The position numbers and the translations under genes are program-made. Positions 47,401 to 58,784 of a stretch of 64,000 nucleotides of DNA are shown here, in pieces. The DNA comes from Coptis chinensis (lineage: Eukaryota; Streptophyta; Magnoliopsida; Ranunculales; Ranunculaceae): contig CM027385.1 of assembly GCA_015680905.1 (NCBI GenBank), forward strand, positions 79,939,501 through 80,003,500. Direction: 5' to 3'. The notes under the pieces were generated by a model. The model worked only from the letters and a program-made list of their open reading frames with translations. It was not told the DNA's origin and did not search any database. Positions within the stretch are counted from its first letter, which is position 1. Each line of letters opens with the position of its first letter.

Positions 47401-48778
47401 GACACAGACAGCAAATTACAATTTAGACCTGGAACATATAACACATTGTCCAGAATGAGGTGTTCACTTATTTTAATACGACTTTCTTTAGTTGCAGTAG
47501 TATGTTTACCATTTGGAAGACCAACAGGTTCTGAAGAAATATCATGCACATCAAAAAATAAATCAAGGTTATCGGACATATGGTTTGTTGCACCTGAATC
47601 AATAATCCATTGGTCTAGATATTTCTTACCATGCAACTGTGGAGTCGAAGTCGAGACTTTAGAAGAAGTTAAAGCAGCTACCAATTGCTGTAGTTGGACA
47701 TCAGATAGGGTAGGCACACTTCCACAATCTACCCCACTAGCACCACTGTCCATAGCAGAAGAAAACCACTTTGCCCACGACTTCCTCCACAACCATAATT
47801 TCCTCGGCCACTCGACCTACCACCACTACGACCACCATTACCAGCCCACTCGGGCCACCCAATCAACTGAAAACACTTGTCTTTCTCATGACCTTTGCTG
47901 CCACAATGAGAGCACAAACAAACATCAACACTACCCTGCGCCCTACTTTGCGCCACACCATCAATCGCAAACCCTACCACATTATTGCGAGAATTTGAGC
48001 AGCAGTGACAGATTGGTGTATCTCTGCAAAGAGCACCTTACCATGCGCATAGGAGAGCGAAGGCAAAGGATCAAGCATCAATAGACCAGAAACAACGTCA
48101 TGATATTTTTTAGAATCAAGACCCATTAGAAACTAACGTAATTTTTCATTTTCTAGAAGAATACGGTACTCACCAGCAGCGAACACGTACAAGAAGGCAA
48201 CTTTATGGCACTTGCCAATTCTTCCACAAAGTACGCAATTCACCATAATACTCAGCAATAGATCTACCCCGTTGTTTGCAATCAGCAATCAGCAATCAGA
48301 TTTTTGAGTTCCTGAATACGAGGACCATTACGAAGAGAGTATCTATCACGTAGATCATCCCACAATACTTTAACTTGATCAGGAAAATGAACAATTTTCC
48401 TAATTGAAGCATCAAGAGTGTTAAAAATCCAAGCCACAAGCATAAAATTAATGATTCCCCATTGACCATAATCCGGAGAATTTGCATCCGGTGTAGGAAT
48501 AGTTCTATCGACAAACCCTAATTTATTTTTAGCAAGCAAATTATTATGAAGGGAACGTACCCACTCATCATAATTATTCCCTTGCAATAAAATAGGACTA
48601 ATCACAGACCACGTACCTTTCGATGGATGAAGATAATAAGGGGTAAACGGTTCATATCGAGAGATAGACGTTGGAGATTTATCAGTACCAGACATGATAT
48701 GGTATCACAACAAAAAAGAAAAACGAATTGAAAAAAAATTTACCCACCATCACAGGATTGAAAATAGCTCCGATACCA

Positions 48779-48971
48779 TGTTAAATACAGAGAACAACAA
48801 AGAACAATTGAGAAAACGGTTTGCTCTTCTCTTTCTATTCACCTCAATATATATAGATACAATAACAAAGACCTAGCTAATCTAGGAAACTACCAAACTA
48901 ACTCCTAAACTTATGCTAAGAATCTTTCCACAATATACAAGATTTCCACAATCTACAAGAATATCCTATTA
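48779..48971 (-). repeat. 5' LTR of copia element 1
   Basis: 193 bp, next to the primer site. It contains a short tandem repeat (CACAAT(A/C)TACAAGA twice) that accounts for its extra length. Confidence 0.9.
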
Positions 48972-48976
48972 ATAAG

Positions 48977-49339
48977 TTCTAACAATATCTGTCCAAGGTG
49001 CACGAGTCAACCAGAAACTGTCGCTCATGCCTTACTCACTTGTCCTTTTGTAAGTAGAGTGTGGTTCGCATCTTCGTTTAGTTGGAGACCTGAATTTTGG
49101 AATCATGACATTTCTATCTCTGGGATTGTGAGAAAATTGAAGCAATGTTCACCATCAAAGCTAGTCAGCTTTTATCTCTCTCTTTACCGACTTTGCCCTT
49201 AATGCCTATTTTATTTGGTTAAGCAGATATTGCTTTATATTCAAAGGAAGGAGGAATATATCCCTATCATCTTTGCACAAGCTAGAAACTCTAATACTAC
49301 AATTGATAGAACCATGCTTATTGAACTTTTTGCCAAGCT
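48977..49339 (+). pseudogene. LINE zf-RVT domain, second half
   Basis: The LINE reading frame resumes after copia 1: CPRCTSQPETVAHALLTCPF is the Cys/His zinc motif, then RVWFASSFSWRPEFWNHDIS. A frame change follows near 49190, and the linker (IIFAQARNSNTTIDRTMLI, about 49265) leads to the copia 2 insertion. Confidence 0.8.
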
Positions 49340-49344
49340 TCATC

Positions 49345-50065
49345 TGTTGGGGATTATACTAATACCAATTGATTCCCCCACTACACAGATAACTCGTATA
49401 TGGAAACAATTCAACTCCGGACAAAATCTAAATATCAACTATAGCCTATACTAACATCCCCAACTCGCTAAACAACTATCAACAACAAATAATAATGCAA
49501 AGCAGTAAAGGCAAACCACAACACAGAGATTTACCGTGGTTCAGCCAATGATGCCTACTTCCACAAGAGCCAGTTCTTTATAAAGTGGGAAGGAAGATTA
49601 CAATATCTTATTTCAGTCTCTCACCTTACTAGATCACTCTTATCTCTTTACTGTGGTCAGTATCTCAGTAAAGGTTATCTCAATCTTGATAGCTTTCAAG
49701 ATTGGGTTTCTCTTTTTGTTTTAGTCCGATTCCAATCCTTCTGACTTGGTTCGGTTTTCCAAAACCTTGATTTTGGTTTTTATATCCAAAAACCAAATTT
49801 TCGCGATTCTTGTAATAAGCCCACGAAAATTAGACTGGCGCGGCGTTAAATCTATTTTTGCGGGTCACACCCAAAACACTGGAGCCATGAGTGCAGGTGC
49901 ACCTCATCTGAGCGCGGGTCGCGCCCAAAACACTGAACTGATTCAAAGGCACGAGCGCAGGTGCGCCTACTCTGAGCGTAGGCGCGCTCTGACATATCTG
50001 ACGCCGAATTAGCTCCGTTTCTCTCCAACTCTGTTTCTCTCCTCATGTGAGGGATAACTCCAACA
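49345..50065 (-). repeat. 3' LTR of copia element 2
   Basis: 721 bp; matches 54303-55020. The GC-richer end holds a CGCGGGTCGCGCCCAAAACA motif and related GCGCAGGTGCGCC repeats (about 49860-49990). Confidence 0.9.
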
Positions 50066-53000
50066 ATCTCCCCCTCCCGAACAGTGAGGGAGGATACCTC
50101 CATGCAATTTCTAAATCAACAGGAGGAGTCTCTACCTACCATTCGGCGGTAGCCACAACAATATCAAACTTACCTTTCGGTAAGACTTTGGTCATCATAT
50201 CCCACCCGTTCTTGTCGGTATGGATCTTCTCGATACACAAATGTTTGTCTTCGAAAGTACTTCTCTAATCCAATGATAACGACGTGTATGTGCTTGGATC
50301 TAGAATGAAAACTTCGGATTCTTGCTCAGTGGATGGTGCTTTGATCGCCACATGTAACTACAAACCGTTTACGCTTTTAGCCCTAGTTCGTCGAAGAACC
50401 TCTTCATCCATAGCATCTATTTGCAACACTTAGGTGGCTGCAATATATACTCTTCGTAGTGGAGAGGGCAACACACTTTTGCAACTTAGATTGCCAAGAA
50501 ACCCCCCAAAAGTAACCCGGATAACCGGAGGTGACTTCATCGAGTCAACATCACCGCCATGTCCGCGTTAGTGTAACCTTCAAGTAAGGGCTTACTTCCA
50601 CCAAAGCACAAACATGATTTGGAAGTGCCCTTGAGATATCTCAATATCCACTTAACACCTTCCCAATGTTCTTTACCCGGTTTGATGAAATCGCTTACAA
50701 CCCCAACGGCGAAAAGCAATATCCGGTCTAGTACACACCATGGCATACATCAAACCGCCATCAACGGATGCATAAGGAATCTTTTCCATTTGACTCTGCC
50801 ATGCTCACCCTTAGGACACATCTCTTTGGTCATGCTGAACCGCCACCAAGCCGGACAACCGACCGGGTTTCGATCCATGTTGAATCTCTTCAACATCTTT
50901 CTCAATGTAGCTTTCTTGAAAGCCACAACTTCCCACTCTTTCTATCATCACGAAGTGATCCGCATCCCAAGTATTTGCTTTGCTTGACCCAAATCCTTCA
51001 TCTCAAAGGACTTACTCAAGTCTTTCTTCAAATTTTAGATATCTTGTTGATGTTTGGGCCAACTATTAATATATCATCCACATACAAAGAATAACACTAT
51101 GAAAATCCCCATCCGGAAATCTCAACAAACGCGACAATGATCGGAAGCGGACTTCTTGTATCCTTGCTTCACCATAAAGGAGTCAAACTTTATGTACCAC
51201 TGTCTCGGTGCTTGTTTTAACCCATACAAGCTCTTTATCAGCTTGCATACTAAGTGCTCCTTGCCTTTGACCTCAAACCCCTCTGGCTGGTCCATGTAGA
51301 CATCTTTTTCAAGGTCTCCATGAAGAAAAGTTGTCTTAACATCTAGCTGCTCAACCTTTAGGTTCATAATTGCGGCCATACCCAATACCACCCGGATAGA
51401 AGTCATCTTCACTACAGGAGAGAAAATCTCATCAAAGTCAATCCCTTTCCTTTGACCGAATCCCTTCATAACAAGGCAAGCTTTGTGCCTTGGGTGAGGA
51501 TTGTTCTCCTCATGCTTGACTTTGTATATCCACTTATTCTTGAGAACTTTTCTCCCTGTGGGTTTCTCAACTAACTCATAAGTGTGATTCTTATGCAAAG
51601 AATCCATCTTGTCATGCATGGCCTTCAACCACTTTTTCTTTGTCGTACCTTCAAGTGCCTCTTGATAGTACATAGGTTCTCCACCATCCGATAAGTAGCA
51701 CGTCACGTTATGTGGTGGATACCGGGTTGAAGTTAGTCTCCCTTCTGTCGGACCTCCTCCTTGCCCCCATCTCTGCCGGTGCCTTTGGAGGATGCACTTC
51801 TACTTTGCTCGGTGGTGGTTCATGCATCTCATCCGCATCTTCTATACCAATAGGTTCTATCCCATCATGAGCAATAGATTCTCATCATGAGCTTCAAACT
51901 CATGGTTCTCTGCATTCTCAATGCCTTCAATGACGTTCCACGGTAGGAACTTCTCGTTCAATCAACAAGATCATTGGTGAAAGCCTCAGAAACTTCTCAC
52001 CTCCTCAAAGTCTGCTATGGTTTGGTCTTCTAAGAACACAACATCTTGACTTCGATTACCTTCTTGTTAATCGGATCATAGAGTTTGTAACCAAACTTTT
52101 CATCTCCATAACCCGAAAAATGCACCGCTTGGCTTTGTCATCAAGCTTGGATCTCTCATCCTTCTAATATGCACAAATGCCCGCACCCAAATACCCTCAA
52201 GTATCCATAATCAACATCTCGCCGACCATACTCTCCGGATAATCACTATTCGAGGCTTTGCCGGCGACAGGTTGATCACATGCACGGCCAGAGACGCGTT
52301 GCTTCTACCCAAGAGCTTTCTAGGTAGCTTAGAGTGAGATAACATGCATCTTCATCCTCTCTACAATGGTACGGTTCATTCTCTCGATATTCCATTCTCA
52401 TTTGCGGTGTCTTGGGAACGGTGCGCTCATGACGAATCCCATGACTCGCAATACTCTTCAAATGGCCCAATGTACTCACCCCCATTATCCGGCGAATACA
52501 TTTCAACAACTTCCCAATCTCTTTTCCACCATGTTTGTGGAATTTCTCAAACACGCCAAGTACTTCATCCTTGGTCTTCGGACTATAGGCCCATATCTTT
52601 CTTGACGATCATCAATGAATGTCAAGAAGTAAACTCCCCGGTGGGACTTTACTCTCATAGGACCACATAAGTCCGGTATTGCACTAGTTCAAGGACATTG
52701 TCCTTTCGTGAGATGGAATCTTTGGAAAGACACCGGTTGTTTTCCTACCAAACAATGAGTACATGTATTTAAATGTGTACCTTTAATGTTTGGCCCGACT
52801 TTTTGCTTAACAAGAACTTCCATCCCTTTTATGCCCATGTGACCACGCTCTCGTGCCACCAGCTTCGGATGAAGCTTTTTCTTCGGCCAGATTCGTTAAA
52901 CTACTTCTTTTACACAAACTAGCATGTGTTTTGTAAAGAGAGCAAGTTTTCTTTCCTCTGGCTGCTACAATGGAACCTCTGCTTTCCAGTTTCATACCCG

Positions 53001-54302
53001 CTACCAAACGAAGTTTACAAAGCCATCGCCATCTAATTTCCCAAAAATTAAATTAGGCTTAACCAGATATGTCGGGGACATGTCTTACATCCTTGAAAGT
53101 GTCAAGGTGTACCCGACATTAGTTTCTACATGAACATCTCCAATGCCTATAATCTTGAGATTCCATTTATTTACCCATCCTTACTTCACCATATTTACCA
53201 CACGTAGGTAGTGAAGAATCCCCAATGCGGTGTGACGCGGATAGGATGCTCTTGTATCTATCACCCACTCAGATCCCCGACATGAGGTACTAAGACAAAG
53301 ACACACCACAATCGACACAATTCCCCTGGGTCGGTCGCCGACTAATGCGGTAGTATCTCTGCTTTGTGTTTCCGCTCCTCCGCACCATGTCTTCATGTAC
53401 ACGCTTATTCTTCTCATCCTCTTCATTGTTTCGCGCGACTCATATCCGAAGTGGCCTTTGGGTGGCACAATAGTAACATTGCCTCTCGCCTTGAGTTCTA
53501 GCTTCACCCCTAGATTTACTTCTGTCATCATCACCTCTAGAACGAGATGGTTTTTGTTTCGACCTCTCCCCGTTTCTCTGTGAAAAAGGATCTCGAGGTG
53601 AGAGGAGCTTTCTTGCACTCCTTCTAGTCTCCTCATTCAACAAAGACGTGGTAGCCATCTCCATGGTAACAATTCTATCCTTGGCGCTCCATGTAGAAAA
53701 ATTGCTAATGTCTCCCAACTTTTGGGTAGAGCCTAATAGAAACAAAGCCTCAACTTCGCCTCCCAAATTGATCTTCATCAAATGCATCCGATTGATGATA
53801 TTCTCGTACTTCATTAAGATGCTTTCGGACATTGAAGAACCTTCTTGGTACTTCGTGGTTCCGCAAACTTCTTAACGACTAGCACTTTGTTTCCACCCGA
53901 CTTCCTCTCATAAAGGTCTTCGAGTTTCTTCCACGATCGGGGTCGTAGTCTCTTAGGACACATGGTGAAAGACACCGCCGTCAATCCACCGTTGTCGAAT
54001 GTATCTAATCGCTTTTACGTCAAGCTTTTTCCACTCAAATTTCATCAGCGATCTTTTCCTCGGTTTTACTCCCTCATTCTCAATAGGAAGTGTCAAGTCC
54101 TTGCAGTATAGCAAGTCTTCCATCTTGGCTTTCCAGATAGTGTAGTTCTTCCTATTCAGACTCATCATGCGAGTGTTCACGGAATGGTCCATCTCTACAA
54201 GTTATTTAACCTCAAATCTTCTCTCAGGAATTTCGTCAAACACCTTCTGACCAAGATTTGGATAACACCCTAAGCTATTCTAACCAAGGCTCTGATACCA
54301 CT

Positions 54303-55020
54303 TGTTGGGGATTATACCAATACCAATCGATTCCCCCACTACACAGATAACTCGTATATGGAAACAATTCAACTCCGGACAAAATCTAAATATCAACTAC
54401 AACCTATACTAACATGCCCAACTCGCTAAACAACTATCAACAACAAATAATAATGCAAAGTAGCAAAGGCAAACCACAACACAGAGATTTACCGTGGTTC
54501 GGCCAATGATGCCTACTTCCACAAGAGCCAGTTCTTTATAAAGTGGGAAGGAAGATTACAATCTCTCCTTTCAGTCTCTCACCTTACTAGATCACTCTTA
54601 TCTCTTTACAGGGTTGTATCTCTGTAAAGGTTATCTCTCAATCTTGATAACTTTCAAGATTGGGTTTCTCTCTCTTTGTTTTAGTCTGGATTCCAATCCT
54701 TCTAACTTGGTTCGGTTTTCCAAAATCTTGATTTTGGTTTTTATATCCAAAAACCAAATTTTGCGGTTACTGTAGCGAAGCCCACGAAAATTAGACCTGG
54801 GCGCAGGTGCACCCCATTTGAGTGCGGGTCGCGCCCAAAACACTGGAGCCATGAGCGAGGTGCGCCTCATCTGAGCGCGGGTCGCGCCCAAAACACTGGA
54901 CTGATTCAAAGGCAGGAGCACAGGTGCGCTTTACTCCGAAACAGCGCCTGACATATCCAACGCCGAATCAGCTCTGTTTCTCTCCAGCTCTTTCTCTTCA
55001 TGTGAGGGATAACTCCAACA
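54303..55020 (-). repeat. 5' LTR of copia element 2
   Basis: 718 bp, directly beside the primer-binding site; same repeats as the other LTR, arranged slightly differently near 54800-54930. Confidence 0.9.
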
Positions 55021-55025
55021 TCATC

Positions 55026-55447
55026 CACTCTTGAGCAATGGTCATTTGTTGGTTTTCTCTGATGCATCATTCTACTCATCAGGACATGATGCTGGTTTGG
55101 GATTCATTGTGTATGACTCTCATGAGAGCACCCCTTTTGCAGGATATGACAAGGTTAAAGTCTTTGAAGCTGAAGAAGCCGAAGCTTTAGCTGTGTTCAA
55201 TGGTTTACAAACATCTTTTAACCATGGCATCAACAAAGTTGTGGTAGCCTCGGATTGCTTATCACTAGTTAATGCGCTTTCAGGGAATTTGGATGACTTG
55301 TCGTAGATGAATAGTATCCTGGTTCATGATATCCTCAAACTAGTGGAGTCTTTCTCTTCGGTTATTTTTGTTTATATTCCTCTCTTTTGTAATACTGCTT
55401 CTCATCATCTCGCTGCTTGGGGCTTTTTGTTTGGCCATAACTATTGG
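55026..55447 (+). pseudogene. LINE RNase H domain
   Basis: C-terminal RNase H of plant L1 ORF2: LLVFSDASFYSSGHDAGLGF (first Asp), EAEEAEALAVFNGLQ (Glu), VVASDCLSLVNALSG (Asp), CNTASHHLAAWG (His/Asp region). One stop (TAG, about 55304) interrupts it. It is then cut by the 900-bp MITE, and the last few codons lie at 56366-56420. Confidence 0.85.
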
Positions 55448-55456
55448 ATGGAGGAT

Positions 55457-56356
55457 ATGGGTGATAATTTGGCCCCCAGGCCCTCAACCCGCAATTGGCC
55501 TCACAGATTTGGTTTCCGGATTCCTCATGCTTGTTATGACTAGTGAGTCTAGGTTCTTGAGCATAGGCCCTACCAAGATTTGGCCCTTCCAAGCCCCTCA
55601 CTTGGCCCTCGGTATTTTTTTTTTCGATAAGATATATTTTATTTTTTTACATTATATATATAAGGTACCACAATTATCCCTATTTGAACTAAATATTTTC
55701 ACTACAAATAATGTTTAATAATAGTAGTTTACCACATATTATATGAGGTATTTTGTAATTTGAAAAAGAGTTCAAATATAAAAAAAAGTGAATTATGATT
55801 ATTTTGTGTAAACCCAAAATAGAGGTGATAATTTATGTATTATACTATATATTTGTGTAAACCCTAAAAGAAAACCATATTTTTTCTGTTATTTTACATT
55901 ATATTTATGTATTATACTATAATTATCTAAATTGTATACAAAAAATTATTAAATTAGTTTTCAATAGGGGATAAATTATAACATAATATAATATATGCAT
56001 TTTTGTAATTGATTTAATGATATGTATATAAGTCATACATAAAGCAAATCCAACCTAACAACATAGTTAAGTATTAAAAATGTAGATATTTTAAGAATAT
56101 CATCTCTTTCCACCATCTCTCGTCTATTTTTTTCTAAAGATATAAGAATTAGTTTTGTATTATATATACATATCATTAAATCAATTACAAAAAATAAAAA
56201 AATAAAAAAAATTACAAAAAAATAGTAAACTAAATAAGATAATTAGATTAGGGCCCGAATCATTTGCCTCCTCAAAAATGATAGCCGAAAATGTTAAGGC
56301 TGAGTTTTCTTGGGGCTTTTTATGTTTGGGGCGGGCTAACCCTTTTATCACCCCTA
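55457..56356. mobile_element. Mutator-like MITE inside the LINE
   Basis: 900 bp with ATGGAGGAT duplicated exactly at 55448-55456 and 56357-56365, the 9-bp target size of Mutator-like elements. The ends share GGGTGATAA in inverted form (ATGGGTGATAATTTGG left; CCTTTTATCACCCCTA right). The interior is AT-rich with no coding. Confidence 0.85.
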
Positions 56357-56625
56357 ATGGAGGATGTACCGCCTATCTCCAAGTCCCTAATAGCGAATAA
56401 TTGTGCTATCTTATTTTTTGGTTGCTAATAAAATCATCTTTTCTTTGCCAAAAAAAAAAAAAAAAAAAAAAAAAGGAAGGAAACAAAATCTAATGGTTTT
56501 ATTCTCCAACATATCAAAGAGAAGTTCAAAGATACTATCTCCAACAAAAACAATACCAAAACGAATATCTTCAATTAAAAAAGAGATACATATATAAGCA
56601 TTAACCTCTAGTATTTTCCTTTTCT

Positions 56626-58719
56626 TCAAACTTCAGAAAAAGTTTGACCAATGGCTTGAATTTCATGACCGACATCTTCATTCACAGGTGCAACCGTAGT
56701 AGCAGCAGCTTCGCTTTCCCCAACGGTGTTTGAGGCTGAAAGTTGAGTATGTATCAAGCTTGTGATATTACTCCCAGCTGGAAATGACAATCTCATATAA
56801 GATTCAAGAGATTCTAATTTGCAAACCAGTCCCAAACTGAATCTTACCCGTTCTTCGTATTCTTCGATGGGGCTCTCAACAATATGTCTGAATATGGCAT
56901 CAGGGAGTTGAGGAAGAAACACATGCAACATGCCAACAAACACTCGCTCTATGTAATTGTATAGTTCCTCTTTTGTTGCATAAGCTCCACTGCTGATGAA
57001 GTCAACAATCTGATCTGCATCACTATGTACAAGCTCTGGGAAGAAGTTGAGCGGATCCATGAAAATCCGTAAAATTATTAAACACATGATAGCAACAATT
57101 ACCCTTCCATCTCCAACATTATCTCCAGAATAATTAACATAGCCGCTTACATCAGAATCTGATTCATAAATCTCAACACGTGGAACCATTTTATCCATAA
57201 TTCTCTGAATTTTTTTCTTGGCGATAATCTCCTCAGGAAGCCCGAACTTCCAGAAAACATTTGCAGACATGTATCTTACTGTATGTTTGTCGCTTCCCAC
57301 ATCATTTCTTTTGCTGTCAATGAAATGAATGATTTCAAAGACTTCATCGAAGACCCTGGTTAGAGATACATTTAAAGAACTTGGTGTCGAGAGTTTGGCT
57401 ATTTCCACAAGTAACAACATGTGAAGACAAGACAATTGAACATTCATTTCATTCAAAGAAGTCACAAGAGATTCATCTAGAGGAACGTTAGATAACAGCT
57501 TAAGGAGCCCAGGGCAACCGTTTTTATTCCACTTCATCCATCGTTCCATGTCTTCCACAGCACTCGTCAATACCTGTTCTCCTAGTAATTCCACATTACG
57601 TGCTTTAAGTAGATCTTTGAATTCCATAGTGGATGTTTCATTTGTTTCTTCGGATGTGCACAAAATACTATCAACAATTATTTGAACCACCATGGCTGGA
57701 AAAGTAACTAACACGAACTCAATAATGTGAAGTGGATAGTACAAAAATCTGAAGCTCACTTCGAACCATTTAGGTACATTTAACAAACAGAACAGATGTA
57801 GAAATTGCAGATAAGGATGTGTACTTTCTACACTACCCCCTATTGTCGCCGCTAGTGTCACGGAAGATCGCCATCTAACTACCATGGCTGCAGTAACAAC
57901 GACACTAGTGAGAGCTTGGACCACCACCATCAACCACATTGACCAACGATAATCAGAAACTCCTCCACAAAACTTCAAATCCTTAAAGATAAGCGATCGA
58001 AGCACAGCTTGCACTACAACTACTGAAGAAATTGTACTAATCATTGTTGCATTAACCATTAAGAAGTGGTTACACAATACGAACTGCGGGTTGGAGTTAA
58101 AAGCATGTATATAACAAATTTTCAGGCGTTGCAACATACTGTTCTCACCTTCTTTCATGAGATCTTTACTTTGGTAAGTATAAAGAACCTTAAAACCATT
58201 CTCAGCAGTAACAAAAAACCAAAACCTTACCAGCATTAACAACAAGAAGCCCAAAATAATGAAATGTTCTACAAAAAAAGAGAAAATCACACCTGTGGTC
58301 ATTTGTATAACAATATTGACAAGAACAGTAATAACAAAGATGCTCAACGCTGTAACGTTTGCGTATGATTCGAACTCCCCGTTACTTCCAAGAGAGGGCA
58401 TTATAAAAGCAATTGCTATGCATATAAAGACAGTGCCACTAAGCTTGGAGAGTTGGTCCTGAGCACTTGGCATTTTAGTAGTAAGATCGACAGGAATTTT
58501 TGTGGCAATTGATAACAGGGTTAATGTAACTGAGTTAAGTGAAAAGAATCGACATGGTAACCAGGATTTGTTGTGTAGAATTCCAGCGAACACATCACAC
58601 ATGATAAGTATAAAACATACCAAATTCGCTACTGCAACATATAAGCCGATCCAAGGGACTGGAGAGGAATAGTTGTCCGCGTTCACCATAGTTCCATTAA
58701 CGCATAAATTATTAACCAT
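56626..58719 (-). CDS. Multi-pass membrane protein of unknown function, paralogue B
   Basis: Intronless. I choose start 58719 (MVNNLCVNGTMVNADNY), which matches the N-terminus of paralogue C and gives 697 residues. The frame is open further upstream to an ATG at 58818, but that stretch matches 5' flanking sequence of the other two genes. N-terminal half: clustered hydrophobic segments and the family loop VDLTTKMPSAQDQLSKL. C-terminal half: HMLLLVEIAKLSTPSSLN and a block ending IVESPIEEYEERVRFSLGL. A further hydrophobic stretch (VIVAIMCLIILRIF) near residue 550 is not obvious in A. Very similar to C, clearly less so to A. No breaks. Function unknown. Confidence 0.85.
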   Translation of the reverse strand: MVNNLCVNGTMVNADNYSSPVPWIGLYVAVANLVCFILIMCDVFAGILHNKSWLPCRFFSLNSVTLTLLSIATKIPVDLTTKMPSAQDQLSKLSGTVFICIAIAFIMPSLGSNGEFESYANVTALSIFVITVLVNIVIQMTTGVIFSFFVEHFIILGFLLLMLVRFWFFVTAENGFKVLYTYQSKDLMKEGENSMLQRLKICYIHAFNSNPQFVLCNHFLMVNATMISTISSVVVVQAVLRSLIFKDLKFCGGVSDYRWSMWLMVVVQALTSVVVTAAMVVRWRSSVTLAATIGGSVESTHPYLQFLHLFCLLNVPKWFEVSFRFLYYPLHIIEFVLVTFPAMVVQIIVDSILCTSEETNETSTMEFKDLLKARNVELLGEQVLTSAVEDMERWMKWNKNGCPGLLKLLSNVPLDESLVTSLNEMNVQLSCLHMLLLVEIAKLSTPSSLNVSLTRVFDEVFEIIHFIDSKRNDVGSDKHTVRYMSANVFWKFGLPEEIIAKKKIQRIMDKMVPRVEIYESDSDVSGYVNYSGDNVGDGRVIVAIMCLIILRIFMDPLNFFPELVHSDADQIVDFISSGAYATKEELYNYIERVFVGMLHVFLPQLPDAIFRHIVESPIEEYEERVRFSLGLVCKLESLESYMRLSFPAGSNITSLIHTQLSASNTVGESEAAATTVAPVNEDVGHEIQAIGQTFSEV

Positions 58720-58784
58720 TTTTATTGATCTGAAATTTGTCAATACTTCTCTTGGGAATCCTGCTTGTTTGTTAGTTTCAGTAG

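Larger units (their letters stand above)
44280..48971 (-). mobile_element. Ty1/copia element 1, inside the LINE
   Basis: 4.7 kb, coding on the minus strand. LTRs 48779-48971 (5') and 44280-44454 (3'); initiator-Met primer site TGGTATCGGAGC directly after the 5' LTR; GGGGGAG tract before the 3' LTR; target ATAAG at 44275-44279 and 48972-48976. Parts in order: Gag (48695-48282, YYLHPSKGTWSV), zinc knuckle (CSHCGSKGHEKDKC, about 47900), protease (WIIDSGATNHMS, about 47600), integrase (WHRRLGHPS, about 47205), RT (KMDVCNAFLHGDLKEEVYMQ, VYVDDLIIVG), RNase H (about 44865-44462). Roughly ten LTR differences in 175 bp by eye. It has several breaks, but all domains are present. Confidence 0.93.
49345..55020 (-). 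mobile_element. Ty1/copia element 2 (Tork-like), inside the LINE
   Basis: 5.7 kb, coding on the minus strand. LTRs 54303-55020 (5') and 49345-50065 (3'), TG...CA form; primer site TGGTATCAGAGCC beside the 5' LTR; target TCATC at 49340-49344 and 55021-55025. Gag near 54192-53440 has YTIWKAKMEDLLYCKDLTLP, typical of Tork-like Gag. The protease start is near 53255, an integrase remnant lies about 52700-52270, RT at 51706-51122 (LDVKTTFLHGDLEKDVYM, GLKQAPRQWY) and RNase H remnants about 50750-50540. About 8 LTR substitutions in the first 210 bp by eye. Well over ten breaks. Confidence 0.92.
40899..56474 (+). mobile_element. L1-type LINE with three nested insertions
   Basis: Bounded by GAAGGAAACAA at 40888-40898 and 56476-56486, with a 25-A tail at 56450-56474. 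Once the nested elements (44280-48971, 49345-55020, 55457-56356) and their duplicated targets are subtracted it is about 4.3 kb. ORF2 parts in order: endonuclease (from ATG 41412, MIISSWNCQGSGK), reverse transcriptase (SRGLQQGDPLSPALF, LLFADDS), zf-RVT (HIWKIGAPHRVKLFLWKTMH), and C-terminal RNase H (FSDASFYSSGHDAG, EAEEAEALAVFNGL). ORF1 is absent, so it is probably 5'-truncated. ORF2 has several stops and a large deletion between FFQKCWY (42813) and TWCDWIYSC (42850) that removes the front of the RT. It is dead. Confidence 0.93.

Noticed and set aside
47446-48084. 212-codon plus-strand frame
   Set aside because: Antisense shadow of copia 1 gag/protease; composition follows the opposite strand.
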